This document shows positions 54,770-63,999 of a DNA stretch of 64,000 bases, one piece after another (position 1 is the stretch's first letter; each line of letters opens with the position of its first letter). Source of the stretch: Clostridia bacterium (lineage in GTDB: Bacteria > Bacillota > Clostridia > Christensenellales > CAG-138); the NCBI GenBank assembly GCA_017523925.1, contig JAFWVQ010000037.1, positions 1 through 64,000 on the forward strand, written 5' to 3'. The position numbers and the translations under genes are program-made. Under the pieces are notes generated by a model. That model was given only the letters and a program-made list of their open reading frames with translations, made no database searches and was not told the DNA's origin.

Positions 54770-57700
54770 ATGTATTTGGCGATATCCGGAGCTCTGCTTT
54801 TGATAACAGCGCTCGTCGCTCTGCTTGCCAGAAGGTTTAAGCTGCCTTTTGACCACAGAATAATACACGTTCGTTCGATACTCGCGGCCATCGGCTTGGG
54901 CGTCGCAGCGGTGTTGTTGTTCGGAGGAGCGCTCAGTCTTTTGAATCTTGTGTTCTCGATTGGATTTGTCCGGCAGTTCCTTTACAGTATAATGCCCGGC
55001 GCGAACGTGTCGAGCGGATTGTTCTTCATGATCGCTCTTTTGATGAACCTTCTGCTCGTTCTTATCTACTGGCTCGGAATGTTCATTATCAATAAGCTGT
55101 GGCTGAACCCGATATCAAAAAAGCCATATCTTTCGACAAAAAATCCAACAACGAAGCTCTTCAATCTCATCGGATCTCTGTTTTATAATACCGACGAAGG
55201 GACAGCAGAGATTAAACCTATAGGCGCCGTCGTCGGAAACTGGATAAGACACATTCGCAACTTCTTCGCCGCGTTTCTGATCGTCGGGTCTCTCGCCATA
55301 ACAGCCTACATTCATTTTCAGCTCAACTTCATTGACGAAGCCCTTTTCGCAAGCATCGTGAAAAGCCTGTATATGATACCGCTGGTCTCATATTTCGTGC
55401 TCGATCAGATCGCGATCATGCTTCAGGCCGCGGAGGATAACGACGAGCTGAAGCTCGAAACAGAGGAAAACGGTCTCACTCGTTTCGGAGACCTCAGCAG
55501 GCTTGCCGAATTGTACAGGGAACTGTTCGCCGGAGAAGCCCTTATCGACGATATAGTCAACAATAACGATCAAGAGCGCGAGATGTTCTCCGGCGCTTCC
55601 TCCGAACAGCTTGAACGTGTTGACAATCCTGAGCTGCTATCGTCGATCTGTCGCAACATCAACAATCTGGTTCAGCCCATGGCTTCCAACTATATTGACG
55701 CGGTCGTCGATCTGATAAACGGAGACAGCGTCGCGGTGTTCGATTCGCTTTCAGGCGAATTCCTGTTCTACTATCTCGCGTTTTTACAGAAGGAACTTTT
55801 CCTTCGCAGAAAGGCTATGGTAGTCTGCGAGAGCGAGGAGCAGGTCACGGGTCTTAAGGAACAGTTCGAGGAGATCTTCCTCAGGATGAACAAGGTTCAC
55901 AGCGTCTGGACGGTAAACGATATAGCCGGCATCGGAACGAACGACTCCGAGACCGACATACTGATATTGACCGACAGGCAGCTGCTTTCGGCGCCGATCA
56001 GGGACAAGTATCCCGGCTTCTATGCGGGGCTTTACAATATTCTTGTATTCGACCCATACGAAAAGCTGTGCCGCTCGTCGTCCTTTGTTTTCAGATTCTT
56101 CAACGCTTTGAAGAAAGAAAACAACGGAGTCAGATACGCTTTTCTTCTTCCTCAGAACAATCGCGATATCGGCGTAGCTCTTAAGAACCGTCTTGAGGGC
56201 GTTGAGATAAAGCACTATAACAGCCTAAGGGAGAGAACCGGCGTGATAATAATGAGCTGGCGAGGAGAATCCTATTACAAGACCCAGCACGCGATCGCCC
56301 CCGATCTCTACCACGATTTCGGACTCGGTTATACGCTTTCGCTTATCGCCATAAACAGCGGCGTGCCGAGGATATCTATTCAGGCTCCCGACAGCATACC
56401 GCTCAAGTCCTACGCCGCGACTGTAAAGAACTACGCTGCTTCTATTGCGAGGAACTATCTTCACAAGGATACGCTTAACGTCGATTCTGTCATATCTCAC
56501 AACCCGATCGCCGTCTTCGGAGACGACGAGCTGACGTTTGACGTCATTTATGACGAGTACAACAATATTCCCGACATAGAGAAGCGCGCACTTTGCGGAG
56601 ATGTTAATCTCAGCTCTATGGTTCACATCATCTCGAGACCGTATATGCTGCGCGATTATTTCGCGCATAATATGAACGCCTTCGCAGCGAACACAAGAGG
56701 CGTTCAGATGCTTGTCCCCACGTTCTTTACAGATCTTCGCGCCCCGTCCGTCGCTCTGCTGTTAAAACTGAGAGAGACAGGGTTGACCGGAGAGGAGATC
56801 GTTCAATGGATGAGCAAATTTGGGTGCGCCGAGAAGAATGTGGAAAACTGCCTTTCGATCGCCGTCAGCGCGGTTTTGGGAGACAGCCATCCGTTTACGG
56901 TCTACAACTGCTTCTCGTTCGGCGAAAAGGAAACGCCGGTTTTCTCAGGCTCGGATTATCAATATTCCCGTTCCATCCGATTGACCAACGAAGCGCTCTA
57001 TAACAGCGTCGTCAAGTCGACCGAGGGTAATGTCCGCGTTACCGGAACATATGAAGGGACGCTCCCGATACCCCGCGCTTCCGTATACAACCGTTATCTG
57101 CCGGGACAGAAGATATCGTTAGACGGTATCAGATATGAGATCGACAGGGTAAAAGAAGGCATCATACACGTTAAGAATGAGGAAACCGTAGAGAGGGAGA
57201 AGGAATACACCGCTTTCTTCGATCTTCCGAAGGCTGTTCTTCATGATGAGGTCAGTAAGTATTACGGTAAAAACGAGGACTTCTCGCGCGACGTCGTCGC
57301 GATCGACGTCATGCGCAGCATCAACGGTTATTTCTCGCATATCAACGGGCTTGACTTTGGCGGCGACAGCACGCTTTGCTATCAAATGGATCAGCCCATA
57401 ATCGAAAGCAGGAGCGCGGAATGTATGCGGCTTCGTCTGACCTTTCCGTTCGGAAACGATTATGATACCTCCGCTGCGCTGCTCGTAATGCTTTTCAGGG
57501 GATTGCTCGAAACCGTCATACCCAAGAATTATCAGGATATAGCGGTTGTGTCAAACATTGACGCAAGCTCCTTCAACGAAGACTGGTTTGATAACGCTCC
57601 CGAGAACGCTATGCGAAAGGATCCTCTGCCCTCCGATTGGATAGAGACCGACCACTACGATCTTCCCATCAGTCAGTGGTTTAAAAAGCTCTTCCCCTCG

Positions 57701-58603
57701 TTCGGTGAAACCAATTTCGAGAAAAACAGCAGGGACTGCGTCAATATCTATTTCATCGATTTCGGCGACAACGGAAGTCATCTCTTATACACTCTGGCTG
57801 AAGAGACGACGCGTATGCTCAACATACTGTACGGATATCTCGACTGGACGATAAGGAATCCCGAATACGGACACGCTTATCTCAAGTTCGGATACCACCA
57901 GACTCCGGAGATATTCAATATAGCCACAGTGCATGGCTGTCTCAAGCGGATAGCGGAGCATTCGCCGGATAAGGCGAGCATGCTTCACGAACAGCTTAAG
58001 GACTTCGATCCCTCGGGAGGCGATCGGTGCAGCTTCTGCGGACGATCCGTCGCCGTCTCCTTCTCCAAGTTTGACGACGACAGGATAATCTGCTCCAACT
58101 GTGAGAAGCACCGCACTACCGAGCGCAGCGAGATAAACGAGCTACTTACAAAGGCGTACGAGACCCTTGAGAGCAAGTACAGGATCGCGCTTCCGAAGGG
58201 GATAAAAATACGCTTCAAGACGGCCGATTCCATCAAAAAAGCCGGAGGAACAACCCCCGGAAGCCGCGTTGTTGGCTTCTATGACCTAAAACACAGAGAG
58301 GTTTGGGTCGAGCGCGGAGGACCTGCGCCCTGTGTACTCGCCACGCTCATACACGAGCTTACTCACGCTTGGCAACATGAAAACATCGACATGACCAGAC
58401 TTGATAAAAAGCACATTGAGGGTCACTGCGTTTACGTCGAGCTTGAGTGTTCGAGACTGCTCGGGCAGAGGGTTTATGCGGATTATTGGGAAAGGATGAT
58501 TGAATCCGGAACCGATGAATACTCCGAGGGCCTTCGTTACTGGAAGGAAAGGATGAAGCATGAGTCTGTCAAGAATATCTTCAGGCATATCGCCAAGATG
58601 TAA
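54770..58603 (+). CDS. Membrane protein with C-terminal DA1-like zinc peptidase, 1277 aa
   Basis: Five membrane helices occupy residues 1-215. A ~700-residue middle has alpha/beta blocks (FYYLAFLQKELFLRRKAMVV; ILVFDPYEKL) that recall a degenerate helicase-like or motor fold without Walker A; this is a guess. Near the C-terminus a four-cysteine zinc knuckle (C1087, C1090, C1108, C1111) precedes a peptidase with H1195-E-L-T-H1199-AWQH and third ligand E1217 (HIEGHC), then SEGLRYWKERM. This knuckle, HELTHAW and downstream E-G pattern match the DA1/minigluzincin peptidases. A cytosolic protease tied to the membrane is the likely product. Confidence 0.8.
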   Translation: MYLAISGALLLITALVALLARRFKLPFDHRIIHVRSILAAIGLGVAAVLLFGGALSLLNLVFSIGFVRQFLYSIMPGANVSSGLFFMIALLMNLLLVLIYWLGMFIINKLWLNPISKKPYLSTKNPTTKLFNLIGSLFYNTDEGTAEIKPIGAVVGNWIRHIRNFFAAFLIVGSLAITAYIHFQLNFIDEALFASIVKSLYMIPLVSYFVLDQIAIMLQAAEDNDELKLETEENGLTRFGDLSRLAELYRELFAGEALIDDIVNNNDQEREMFSGASSEQLERVDNPELLSSICRNINNLVQPMASNYIDAVVDLINGDSVAVFDSLSGEFLFYYLAFLQKELFLRRKAMVVCESEEQVTGLKEQFEEIFLRMNKVHSVWTVNDIAGIGTNDSETDILILTDRQLLSAPIRDKYPGFYAGLYNILVFDPYEKLCRSSSFVFRFFNALKKENNGVRYAFLLPQNNRDIGVALKNRLEGVEIKHYNSLRERTGVIIMSWRGESYYKTQHAIAPDLYHDFGLGYTLSLIAINSGVPRISIQAPDSIPLKSYAATVKNYAASIARNYLHKDTLNVDSVISHNPIAVFGDDELTFDVIYDEYNNIPDIEKRALCGDVNLSSMVHIISRPYMLRDYFAHNMNAFAANTRGVQMLVPTFFTDLRAPSVALLLKLRETGLTGEEIVQWMSKFGCAEKNVENCLSIAVSAVLGDSHPFTVYNCFSFGEKETPVFSGSDYQYSRSIRLTNEALYNSVVKSTEGNVRVTGTYEGTLPIPRASVYNRYLPGQKISLDGIRYEIDRVKEGIIHVKNEETVEREKEYTAFFDLPKAVLHDEVSKYYGKNEDFSRDVVAIDVMRSINGYFSHINGLDFGGDSTLCYQMDQPIIESRSAECMRLRLTFPFGNDYDTSAALLVMLFRGLLETVIPKNYQDIAVVSNIDASSFNEDWFDNAPENAMRKDPLPSDWIETDHYDLPISQWFKKLFPSFGETNFEKNSRDCVNIYFIDFGDNGSHLLYTLAEETTRMLNILYGYLDWTIRNPEYGHAYLKFGYHQTPEIFNIATVHGCLKRIAEHSPDKASMLHEQLKDFDPSGGDRCSFCGRSVAVSFSKFDDDRIICSNCEKHRTTERSEINELLTKAYETLESKYRIALPKGIKIRFKTADSIKKAGGTTPGSRVVGFYDLKHREVWVERGGPAPCVLATLIHELTHAWQHENIDMTRLDKKHIEGHCVYVELECSRLLGQRVYADYWERMIESGTDEYSEGLRYWKERMKHESVKNIFRHIAKM

Positions 58604-58615
58604 GGAGGGTGAATC

Positions 58616-59644
58616 GTGAAGCGGTATTTCTACATATTCATCGTTGTTATCTTCCTCTGCTGTGCAACCGCAGGATGCGGAAACGGTAATTTCGCGGACG
58701 ATATCGACGACGCGATAACCGCGATGGAGCAAGGCTACGACAACTATATAGACGAGCAGGGAACGCCGGCTCCCGCAGACAGCGTCGCGGACACGTTGGA
58801 CAAGATGCTTGCGGACTATGTTAGCGGTCTATCCTATCCGTTGCCGTCTTCAATGGTCAGCACGACCGTCGACCCCTCCGAATCGCAGGAGCTTATCGAC
58901 AGCGCGAATACTACCGTCTATAACGAGGCGGAGCTTGAAAAGCTGATTTTTGAAGCGGTTCGCGCCGCGGAAGCGGAGGTCAGGTTCAAGACCATAGGCG
59001 GGTGGCTTACCGACGACCTGCTTTACGACATAGTTTTCTACCGTATCCATGACGTCTACATGATAGACGCTTTCGGGCTGTACTCATACAGAACAACGTT
59101 CACCACAAGCGGGTCTACCGGAACCTTTCTGCTGGAGTTCAACTATATCGACGACTGCACCCGAGAAGAGGTTCTTGAGCTTCGCTCCATGATAGATACC
59201 CGCTCGAAGGAGATAGTGCGAGACCTTAAGCTGGGCGGAATGAGCGATTACGAAAAGGTGAAAGAGATCAACAAGTACCTGTGCGATAACGTTTACTATC
59301 CGAAAGAACCCTATATCTCGCACGACTTTACCCCGTATGGAGCGCTGTTCTCCGGACGCGCCGTGTGCGAGGGATACGCGAGAGCGGCGAAAATACTGTG
59401 CGAGCTTGCCGGACTCGATTGTTATTATGTAGTAGGATACTGCGGCGGCGATCCCGTAAACGGAGGTCACGCTTGGAATCTGGTAAAGGTCGGCGGCGAA
59501 TGGTATCAGCTGGACGTTACGTGGAACGACGGAAGCGGGAGCGACGATTATTTCCTCGTTACCGATGACGTCATGGTTCTGTCCAGAGATTGGGAGCGCG
59601 CGGATTATCCCGCTTCGGCGACTACTCCCTACGCGGCAAATTGA
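58616..59644 (+). CDS. Transglutaminase-like lipoprotein, 342 aa
   Basis: A lipoprotein signal ends ATAGC at residues 17-21. The C-terminal half is a transglutaminase-like cysteine protease fold: C251 (GRAVCEGYARAAKILCELAG), H285 (GGHAWNLVKVGGEWY) and D300 (LDVTWND) form the triad, followed by YFLVTDDVM. Bacterial members often act as extracellular peptidases or cross-linking enzymes. The GTG start follows AAGGAGGGTG twelve bases after the DA1-type gene. It should act outside the cell next to the VWA domain. Confidence 0.9.
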   Translation: MKRYFYIFIVVIFLCCATAGCGNGNFADDIDDAITAMEQGYDNYIDEQGTPAPADSVADTLDKMLADYVSGLSYPLPSSMVSTTVDPSESQELIDSANTTVYNEAELEKLIFEAVRAAEAEVRFKTIGGWLTDDLLYDIVFYRIHDVYMIDAFGLYSYRTTFTTSGSTGTFLLEFNYIDDCTREEVLELRSMIDTRSKEIVRDLKLGGMSDYEKVKEINKYLCDNVYYPKEPYISHDFTPYGALFSGRAVCEGYARAAKILCELAGLDCYYVVGYCGGDPVNGGHAWNLVKVGGEWYQLDVTWNDGSGSDDYFLVTDDVMVLSRDWERADYPASATTPYAAN

Positions 59645-59655
59645 GAGGTAAGAAT

Positions 59656-60443
59656 ATGAGTGATGAAACCACAAAAAACACAGAAGGAACCAACCCCGGC
59701 ACAGAACCCGATTACAGTGAACATTTCGCCCTCGCGGCAAAGGGAAAGGGCTGTTCGGGAAAGCTTTACGGCAATGTAACGCTCGTTGCTTTCCTTGTGC
59801 ATGACCGAAGCAGCGCATGGAAAGACGGTGACATCGACAAGATAAAGTCTGTGCTTGAAAAGCCGCGAAGCTCATCAAGGAAAAAAGCGGATTGACAGAT
59901 AACAGGCTGAAGGTATCCTACGCCTTTGACGACGTACCGATCCAGTTCAGATATGACGGTGAGAACTACGAGCATATAGTTCACGAGGTGCTTAAGCAGT
60001 ATGGCTTCGACAACGCCGCGGACTATCAGGCGCACTATGAGAAAAAGTTCAAGAAGGACGAGGCTCCTCTGATCTTCATTATCAATCGTAACTTCCGTTC
60101 TTTCGCGAGGAACATTGAGTCCGGCGCTGCAGGGAGCGAGTTCTCGTTTGTTTCATTCAACGACGATACGGATACCTGTGTCAGAACCATGATTCATGAG
60201 GTTCTGCATCAGTTCGGAGCCATTGACTATTATCTACCCGATACCGTTAAGCAGACAGCCGAGAAGCTATTCCCAGAAAGCGTCATGCTCCGCGGATGGG
60301 AGATCGACGACCTGACGAGGTACATAATCGGTTGGGATAAGAAACTATCGGATAAAGCGAAGCAGTTTCTGGACGAGACCTCCGGCGTTACTGCTGAAGA
60401 GATTTCTGAGGCAAGGGAATTGGATAAGGATAACGATTGGTAA
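59656..60443 (+). pseudogene. HExxH metallopeptidase-like protein split by one-base frameshift
   Basis: The first frame (59656-59895) reads from MSDETTKNTEGTNPG to SVLEKPRSS and stops. The -1 frame from about 59862 continues AAKLIKEKSGLTDNRLKVSY to 60443. Restoring one A at 59858-59861 gives 262 residues. The second part holds HEVLHQFGAIDYY, a metzincin-like HExxHxxGxxD zinc motif. Alternatively a TTG at 59892 overlaps the first stop (TTGA) and two proteins are made. It is the last gene of the VWA-TubL operon, eleven bases after the transglutaminase gene. Confidence 0.7.
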
Positions 60444-60469
60444 ATGTCTAATGTTGTGGGGGGTGCATT

Positions 60470-62251
60470 ATGATTGAATTTGATCACTACATCTTTGATT
60501 TTGATTTAACTCTTTTCGATACGTTAGAAGGCTTTGAAGTATGTTACAAAAAAGCATTTTCAAAAGTTGGAATTGAGGTTAAAAAAGGTGACACTGAGAT
60601 TTTTGTCAAGGAGGGATTGAGAGCAACATTCTCTCGGTTTTCCCAACCATTTGACGAGATGGACTATAATGTGTTTGAAGCAGAATTCTTAAAATGGTCC
60701 CAAACAGTTATGGCAGGGAAAGCAAAGATATATCCTGATACATTTGAGACGGTATCTGTTCTAAAAAAATGTGGCAAACGTTTATCTATTGTTACTGGAA
60801 AACCCAAACAGCGCGTAATTGAAATACTTGAGAAATTTGGCATTGATAGTATTTTTGATGCCATCATTGGCTATGGGGATTATTGTAAAGAGAAACCAGA
60901 ACCAGATTCGATAATTCAGTGCATCGAAGCCTGTAACATTCCACGGGAACAAACAGTTTATGTCGGTGATAGTATAAACGACGTTTTAGCCGCACAAAAT
61001 GCCGGTGTTGTTCCCATATTACTTTGCAGAAACGAAAAACAATCTGATTTTGAACAAAGTTGCTGTCCAATTATTATCAATTCACTAAAAGAGCTGGTAC
61101 GAACCATTCATCTTTCTCTTTTTTCCATATGCAGCATCAAATACGACGTTTTTGCCAATAGTTCATATGAAGCTATTATTTCAGAATGGTGTGAACGCTC
61201 TCATTATACCATGAATGGAATAAGCGATGTTAATTGTGAAATCGTCATTAATAGGCAGACCCAAATGAATATTAATAAGCATGGCATTATTGTGTTCAGC
61301 GAGTTGATTAGTGTTGGCGACAGGTCGGCTGAAAGTATACTAAAGTTTAAAAACGACTTAAGTGTATCCAGGATAAATGAACCATCAGCGAAAATCAAAA
61401 GCATCTTATATAGTTTTGAAGCCTTTATTGGTATATACATTATTAAGAAAGCCGAACTTAACAAACTTGTATCAAAATGGAGCACAAAAGTTCACTATAC
61501 CTTATCAAGCTATTTGTTTTCTACAATGAGAGATATAGATATTTATAATTACAGATCATTTATCTCTGATGAAGTAGTATGGTTGTTAACAAAGAAAAAC
61601 CCCTCCTTGTTTGGCATTAAGAGTATCGATGAGATTTTAGAAGAAAGCGAGGCAAAACAGGTTGTTATTGATGACGACAATACTCTGTTTGCTCTATGGG
61701 GAGCCCGTATTTTCATACATTCAGGAGATGATATAGAAGTATTTAAGGACTATGTATCTGAAGAAAGGAGCGTTCAGAATCTTTGGCTTCTATTTAATCA
61801 AACCAATATATGGATTGATTCATCGATAAACAAAAGGCTGTCTATCAAGAGTTTAATCGATAGCTCATTTGAGTTACTGTTTTATGAAGCTCGATACAAG
61901 CATATTACTTCTTTAAGAACACATAGGTATCAAATCGAAATTAGAAATCTACTTTATCAGATTTCTAATCTAAATAGTATAGAAGGATACTTTAAAGAGA
62001 AAATAGCCTTGCTTGAAAGAAAACTGCAAATAGAATCAGCTGAACGGGAAAAGAACAGCGATTCAAGGATGAATATCACTTTATTCATATTAACTGTGGT
62101 AAGCACAGTGTCGGCAATTTTTCAGGTAATCAATTATTGGTTTGATGCCCCCAATAATAACATTGCTTCGATTTTTATCGTTGTTGTAGTTGTTGTCGTG
62201 ATTATTATCGCCCTAACAGTACGATCCTTTTTCGCAAACCATCGAAAATAA
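60470..62251 (+). CDS. HAD phosphatase fused to membrane-anchored C-terminal region, 593 aa
   Basis: Residues 1-210 form a HAD-superfamily phosphatase of the phosphoglycolate phosphatase type: D10-F-D12-LTLFDT, SIVTGKPKQR, and VGDSINDVLAAQNAG. The next ~330 residues are unassigned (RIFIHSGDDIEVFKDYVSEE; FNQTNIWID), then a coiled coil and two membrane helices (ITLFILTVVSTVSAIFQVI and a valine/isoleucine run) end the protein. The DNA is clearly AT-richer than the preceding operon, suggesting separate acquisition. A GGGGGGTG site precedes ATG 60470. Confidence 0.8.
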   Translation: MIEFDHYIFDFDLTLFDTLEGFEVCYKKAFSKVGIEVKKGDTEIFVKEGLRATFSRFSQPFDEMDYNVFEAEFLKWSQTVMAGKAKIYPDTFETVSVLKKCGKRLSIVTGKPKQRVIEILEKFGIDSIFDAIIGYGDYCKEKPEPDSIIQCIEACNIPREQTVYVGDSINDVLAAQNAGVVPILLCRNEKQSDFEQSCCPIIINSLKELVRTIHLSLFSICSIKYDVFANSSYEAIISEWCERSHYTMNGISDVNCEIVINRQTQMNINKHGIIVFSELISVGDRSAESILKFKNDLSVSRINEPSAKIKSILYSFEAFIGIYIIKKAELNKLVSKWSTKVHYTLSSYLFSTMRDIDIYNYRSFISDEVVWLLTKKNPSLFGIKSIDEILEESEAKQVVIDDDNTLFALWGARIFIHSGDDIEVFKDYVSEERSVQNLWLLFNQTNIWIDSSINKRLSIKSLIDSSFELLFYEARYKHITSLRTHRYQIEIRNLLYQISNLNSIEGYFKEKIALLERKLQIESAEREKNSDSRMNITLFILTVVSTVSAIFQVINYWFDAPNNNIASIFIVVVVVVVIIIALTVRSFFANHRK

Positions 62252-62309
62252 TATATGCTACAATTATGAATTATATCGTAGCAATAAAGAATTACACAGC
62301 TTCTAATTG

Positions 62310-62432
62310 TCAAGTGACGATATCTTTTTCAAGCATTCTTCCTCCCCTTACGTCAGCCTTGGCAATCCAGTCTATTGCATTATCCCGTTCGCCCTTGCTA
62401 CGGTTAAATCCTCGTCTCGAAAAGCAGAGCAT
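62310..62432 (-). CDS. 40-residue small ORF or 3' gene remnant
   Basis: From ATG 62432 the frame reads MLCFSRRGFNRSKG, then DNAIDWIAKADVRGGRMLEK to TGA at 62310. Coding character is good but no ribosome site is seen. It lies directly downstream of an HTH remnant in another frame, so both may derive from one broken regulator or toxin-antitoxin-like pair. Confidence 0.35.
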   Translation of the reverse strand: MLCFSRRGFNRSKGERDNAIDWIAKADVRGGRMLEKDIVT

Positions 62433-62455
62433 GAAGCATCGGTCCCGTCATTTCA

Positions 62456-62653
62456 TCAGAAAATCAGACCGGCAAAGCTTACGAGCTCCTCACCGATATC
62501 CGCGCGAACGTCCAAGGCAGTACACAGCGCGACGACGTGACGGAGGGTGGCGCGCTCAGCACACCATTTGCGGACGGCGGCGCGGCTGACGCCGAGACGC
62601 ATGGCAAGCTCGTTCTGCGAGATCCCCCTCTCGTCCAGTATTCCTTGCCGGTT
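62456..62653 (-). pseudogene. 5'-truncated HTH_XRE remnant
   Basis: The minus frame reads ILDERGISQNELAMRLGVS, then RAAVRKWCAERATLRHVVAL and ends FAGLIF at TGA 62456. This is a clear XRE helix-turn-helix, but it is open upstream only to a TAA at about 62656 and has no start codon at its head. It lies between the HAD gene and the restriction gene. It may be the relic of a controller protein. Confidence 0.6.
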
Positions 62654-62663
62654 TTATGGACAA

Positions 62664-63809
62664 TTATCTTGGTTGATCAAGGAATAAGTAGTCAGAAGGT
62701 TTCCATTCTTTTGCAAAGTAATCCGCTCTCTCCAACCAGTATTTGATTCGTGCTTTTGGATCGTGGATATCGAAAGCAGCGCAGGCCTCATCGCCCCAAT
62801 ACTCGATAAACAGCTTGTCTTCCAGAGTGTTAGCTGCTTTTATCATATAGTCTTCCAGATGAAGCAATGCTCTTAGGATATAAATCCCATCGAATTCTTT
62901 CCCTTCAAGTTGGTCTTCCATCTTTGTTTCCTTGATTCTGCCGTTACCACCAACGCCGGCGGCAGATCCCGCTGAAAACAGATCGCGTGCCTGATGACAG
63001 AGCACTCCGTGATATGTCAGCATAAACATGACAAGATCGTCGTATTTATGCCTGCTGCGTCCGGAACTTAGAATCTGAGGACAGAGCAATACTGCTTCTG
63101 CACGCATACGGTTTTTCTCTTCCATATCAAGATTCGTATAGAGCCTTGCGTTCAAGGGCAAAGCATGGCTTGAACCGGAGTCGTCGCTCGGATCATCAAG
63201 CCACCATAAATGCTCGCCTTCTTTTAGACGAGAGCGTGCATAATTACGTATGTACACCATCTTTTCAGACATTTCCAACGCAGAGAAGTCATCATATGAT
63301 ATTCCCATGATATTGAAAAGCGAACGATCGCTTCCAATCTCAAGCTCAAAACGCGGAACATGTGATGTACGGACATGCATGACCGCATGCTCCCAATCAT
63401 CATATCGAACTTCCGGAATGCCTCCCATTTTGCAGTAAACTACGCAAATATGCTTAACGGAATGAACCTTGTTCGTTTCAAGGACGGAGTTTGCAATGCA
63501 CCTCCATGTATCGGCTTCGGTGAATTTCACCTCTATGCCGACGTCTCCAAGCACGATATCAGGGAATGCCTGCGCAGGAGGATTCATATCAACAGTAATG
63601 CTCAAAGGAAATTCTTGAGCATATTCGGCTAACGCCCCATGCTGTGCGGCGATATCGTTATCAAGTTTGTCAGCCTCAATCTGAGTTATTTCCCGAACAC
63701 GATTTTCAAATACCAATGCTTTTTTGAAGCCGATAGTTCGCGCCTCTTCGGTGAGAACAGAACAGATCCGGTCAAGCAAAAAGTGGAACACGTTTATGTT
63801 CATCTTCAT
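62664..63809 (-). CDS. Type II restriction endonuclease (PD-D/ExK), 381 aa
   Basis: P83-D84 (AFPDIVLGD) and E93-V-K95 (GIEVKF) form a PD-x8-ExK nuclease centre in the N-terminal quarter. It starts inside the 3' end of the cytosine methyltransferase gene with a 38-base overlap, after AAAGGAGG. That tight coupling and order support a restriction endonuclease of the same system. I cannot name the recognition sequence or family. The rest of the protein is unassigned. Confidence 0.8.
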   Translation of the reverse strand: MKMNINVFHFLLDRICSVLTEEARTIGFKKALVFENRVREITQIEADKLDNDIAAQHGALAEYAQEFPLSITVDMNPPAQAFPDIVLGDVGIEVKFTEADTWRCIANSVLETNKVHSVKHICVVYCKMGGIPEVRYDDWEHAVMHVRTSHVPRFELEIGSDRSLFNIMGISYDDFSALEMSEKMVYIRNYARSRLKEGEHLWWLDDPSDDSGSSHALPLNARLYTNLDMEEKNRMRAEAVLLCPQILSSGRSRHKYDDLVMFMLTYHGVLCHQARDLFSAGSAAGVGGNGRIKETKMEDQLEGKEFDGIYILRALLHLEDYMIKAANTLEDKLFIEYWGDEACAAFDIHDPKARIKYWLERADYFAKEWKPSDYLFLDQPR

Positions 63810-63999
63810 CCGCCTCCTTTGCTGAGTCTAATACGTTAATGACAGAATTGGCGATATGCCATGCGAATACGGGAGCGACTGCATTTCCTATCATGCGCTC
63901 TGTTTCACGAAGTTTTGCTTCGAAAGTGAAGTTGTCGGGAAAAGACTGTATTCTTGCAGCTTCTCTCATTGAGATTCTCCGCGGGAGAGAGTAGTGAAA
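63772..63999 (-). CDS. DNA cytosine-5 methyltransferase, C-terminal part (cut by window end)
   Basis: The visible 75 residues contain motif IX/X sequence of C5 methyltransferases: YSLPRRISMREAARIQSFPD and ERMIGNAVAPVFAWHIANSV, ending in a charged tail and TGA at 63772. The catalytic PC and SAM motifs lie beyond 64000. It modifies the site cut by the endonuclease gene that overlaps its end. Confidence 0.9.
   Translation of the reverse strand, partial: FHYSLPRRISMREAARIQSFPDNFTFEAKLRETERMIGNAVAPVFAWHIANSVINVLDSAKEADEDEHKRVPLFA

Noticed and set aside
54770..58603. Calling the middle of the 1277-aa protein a helicase
   Set aside because: Block order is faintly reminiscent, but there is no Walker A lysine or DExx box, so only a degenerate relation could be suggested.
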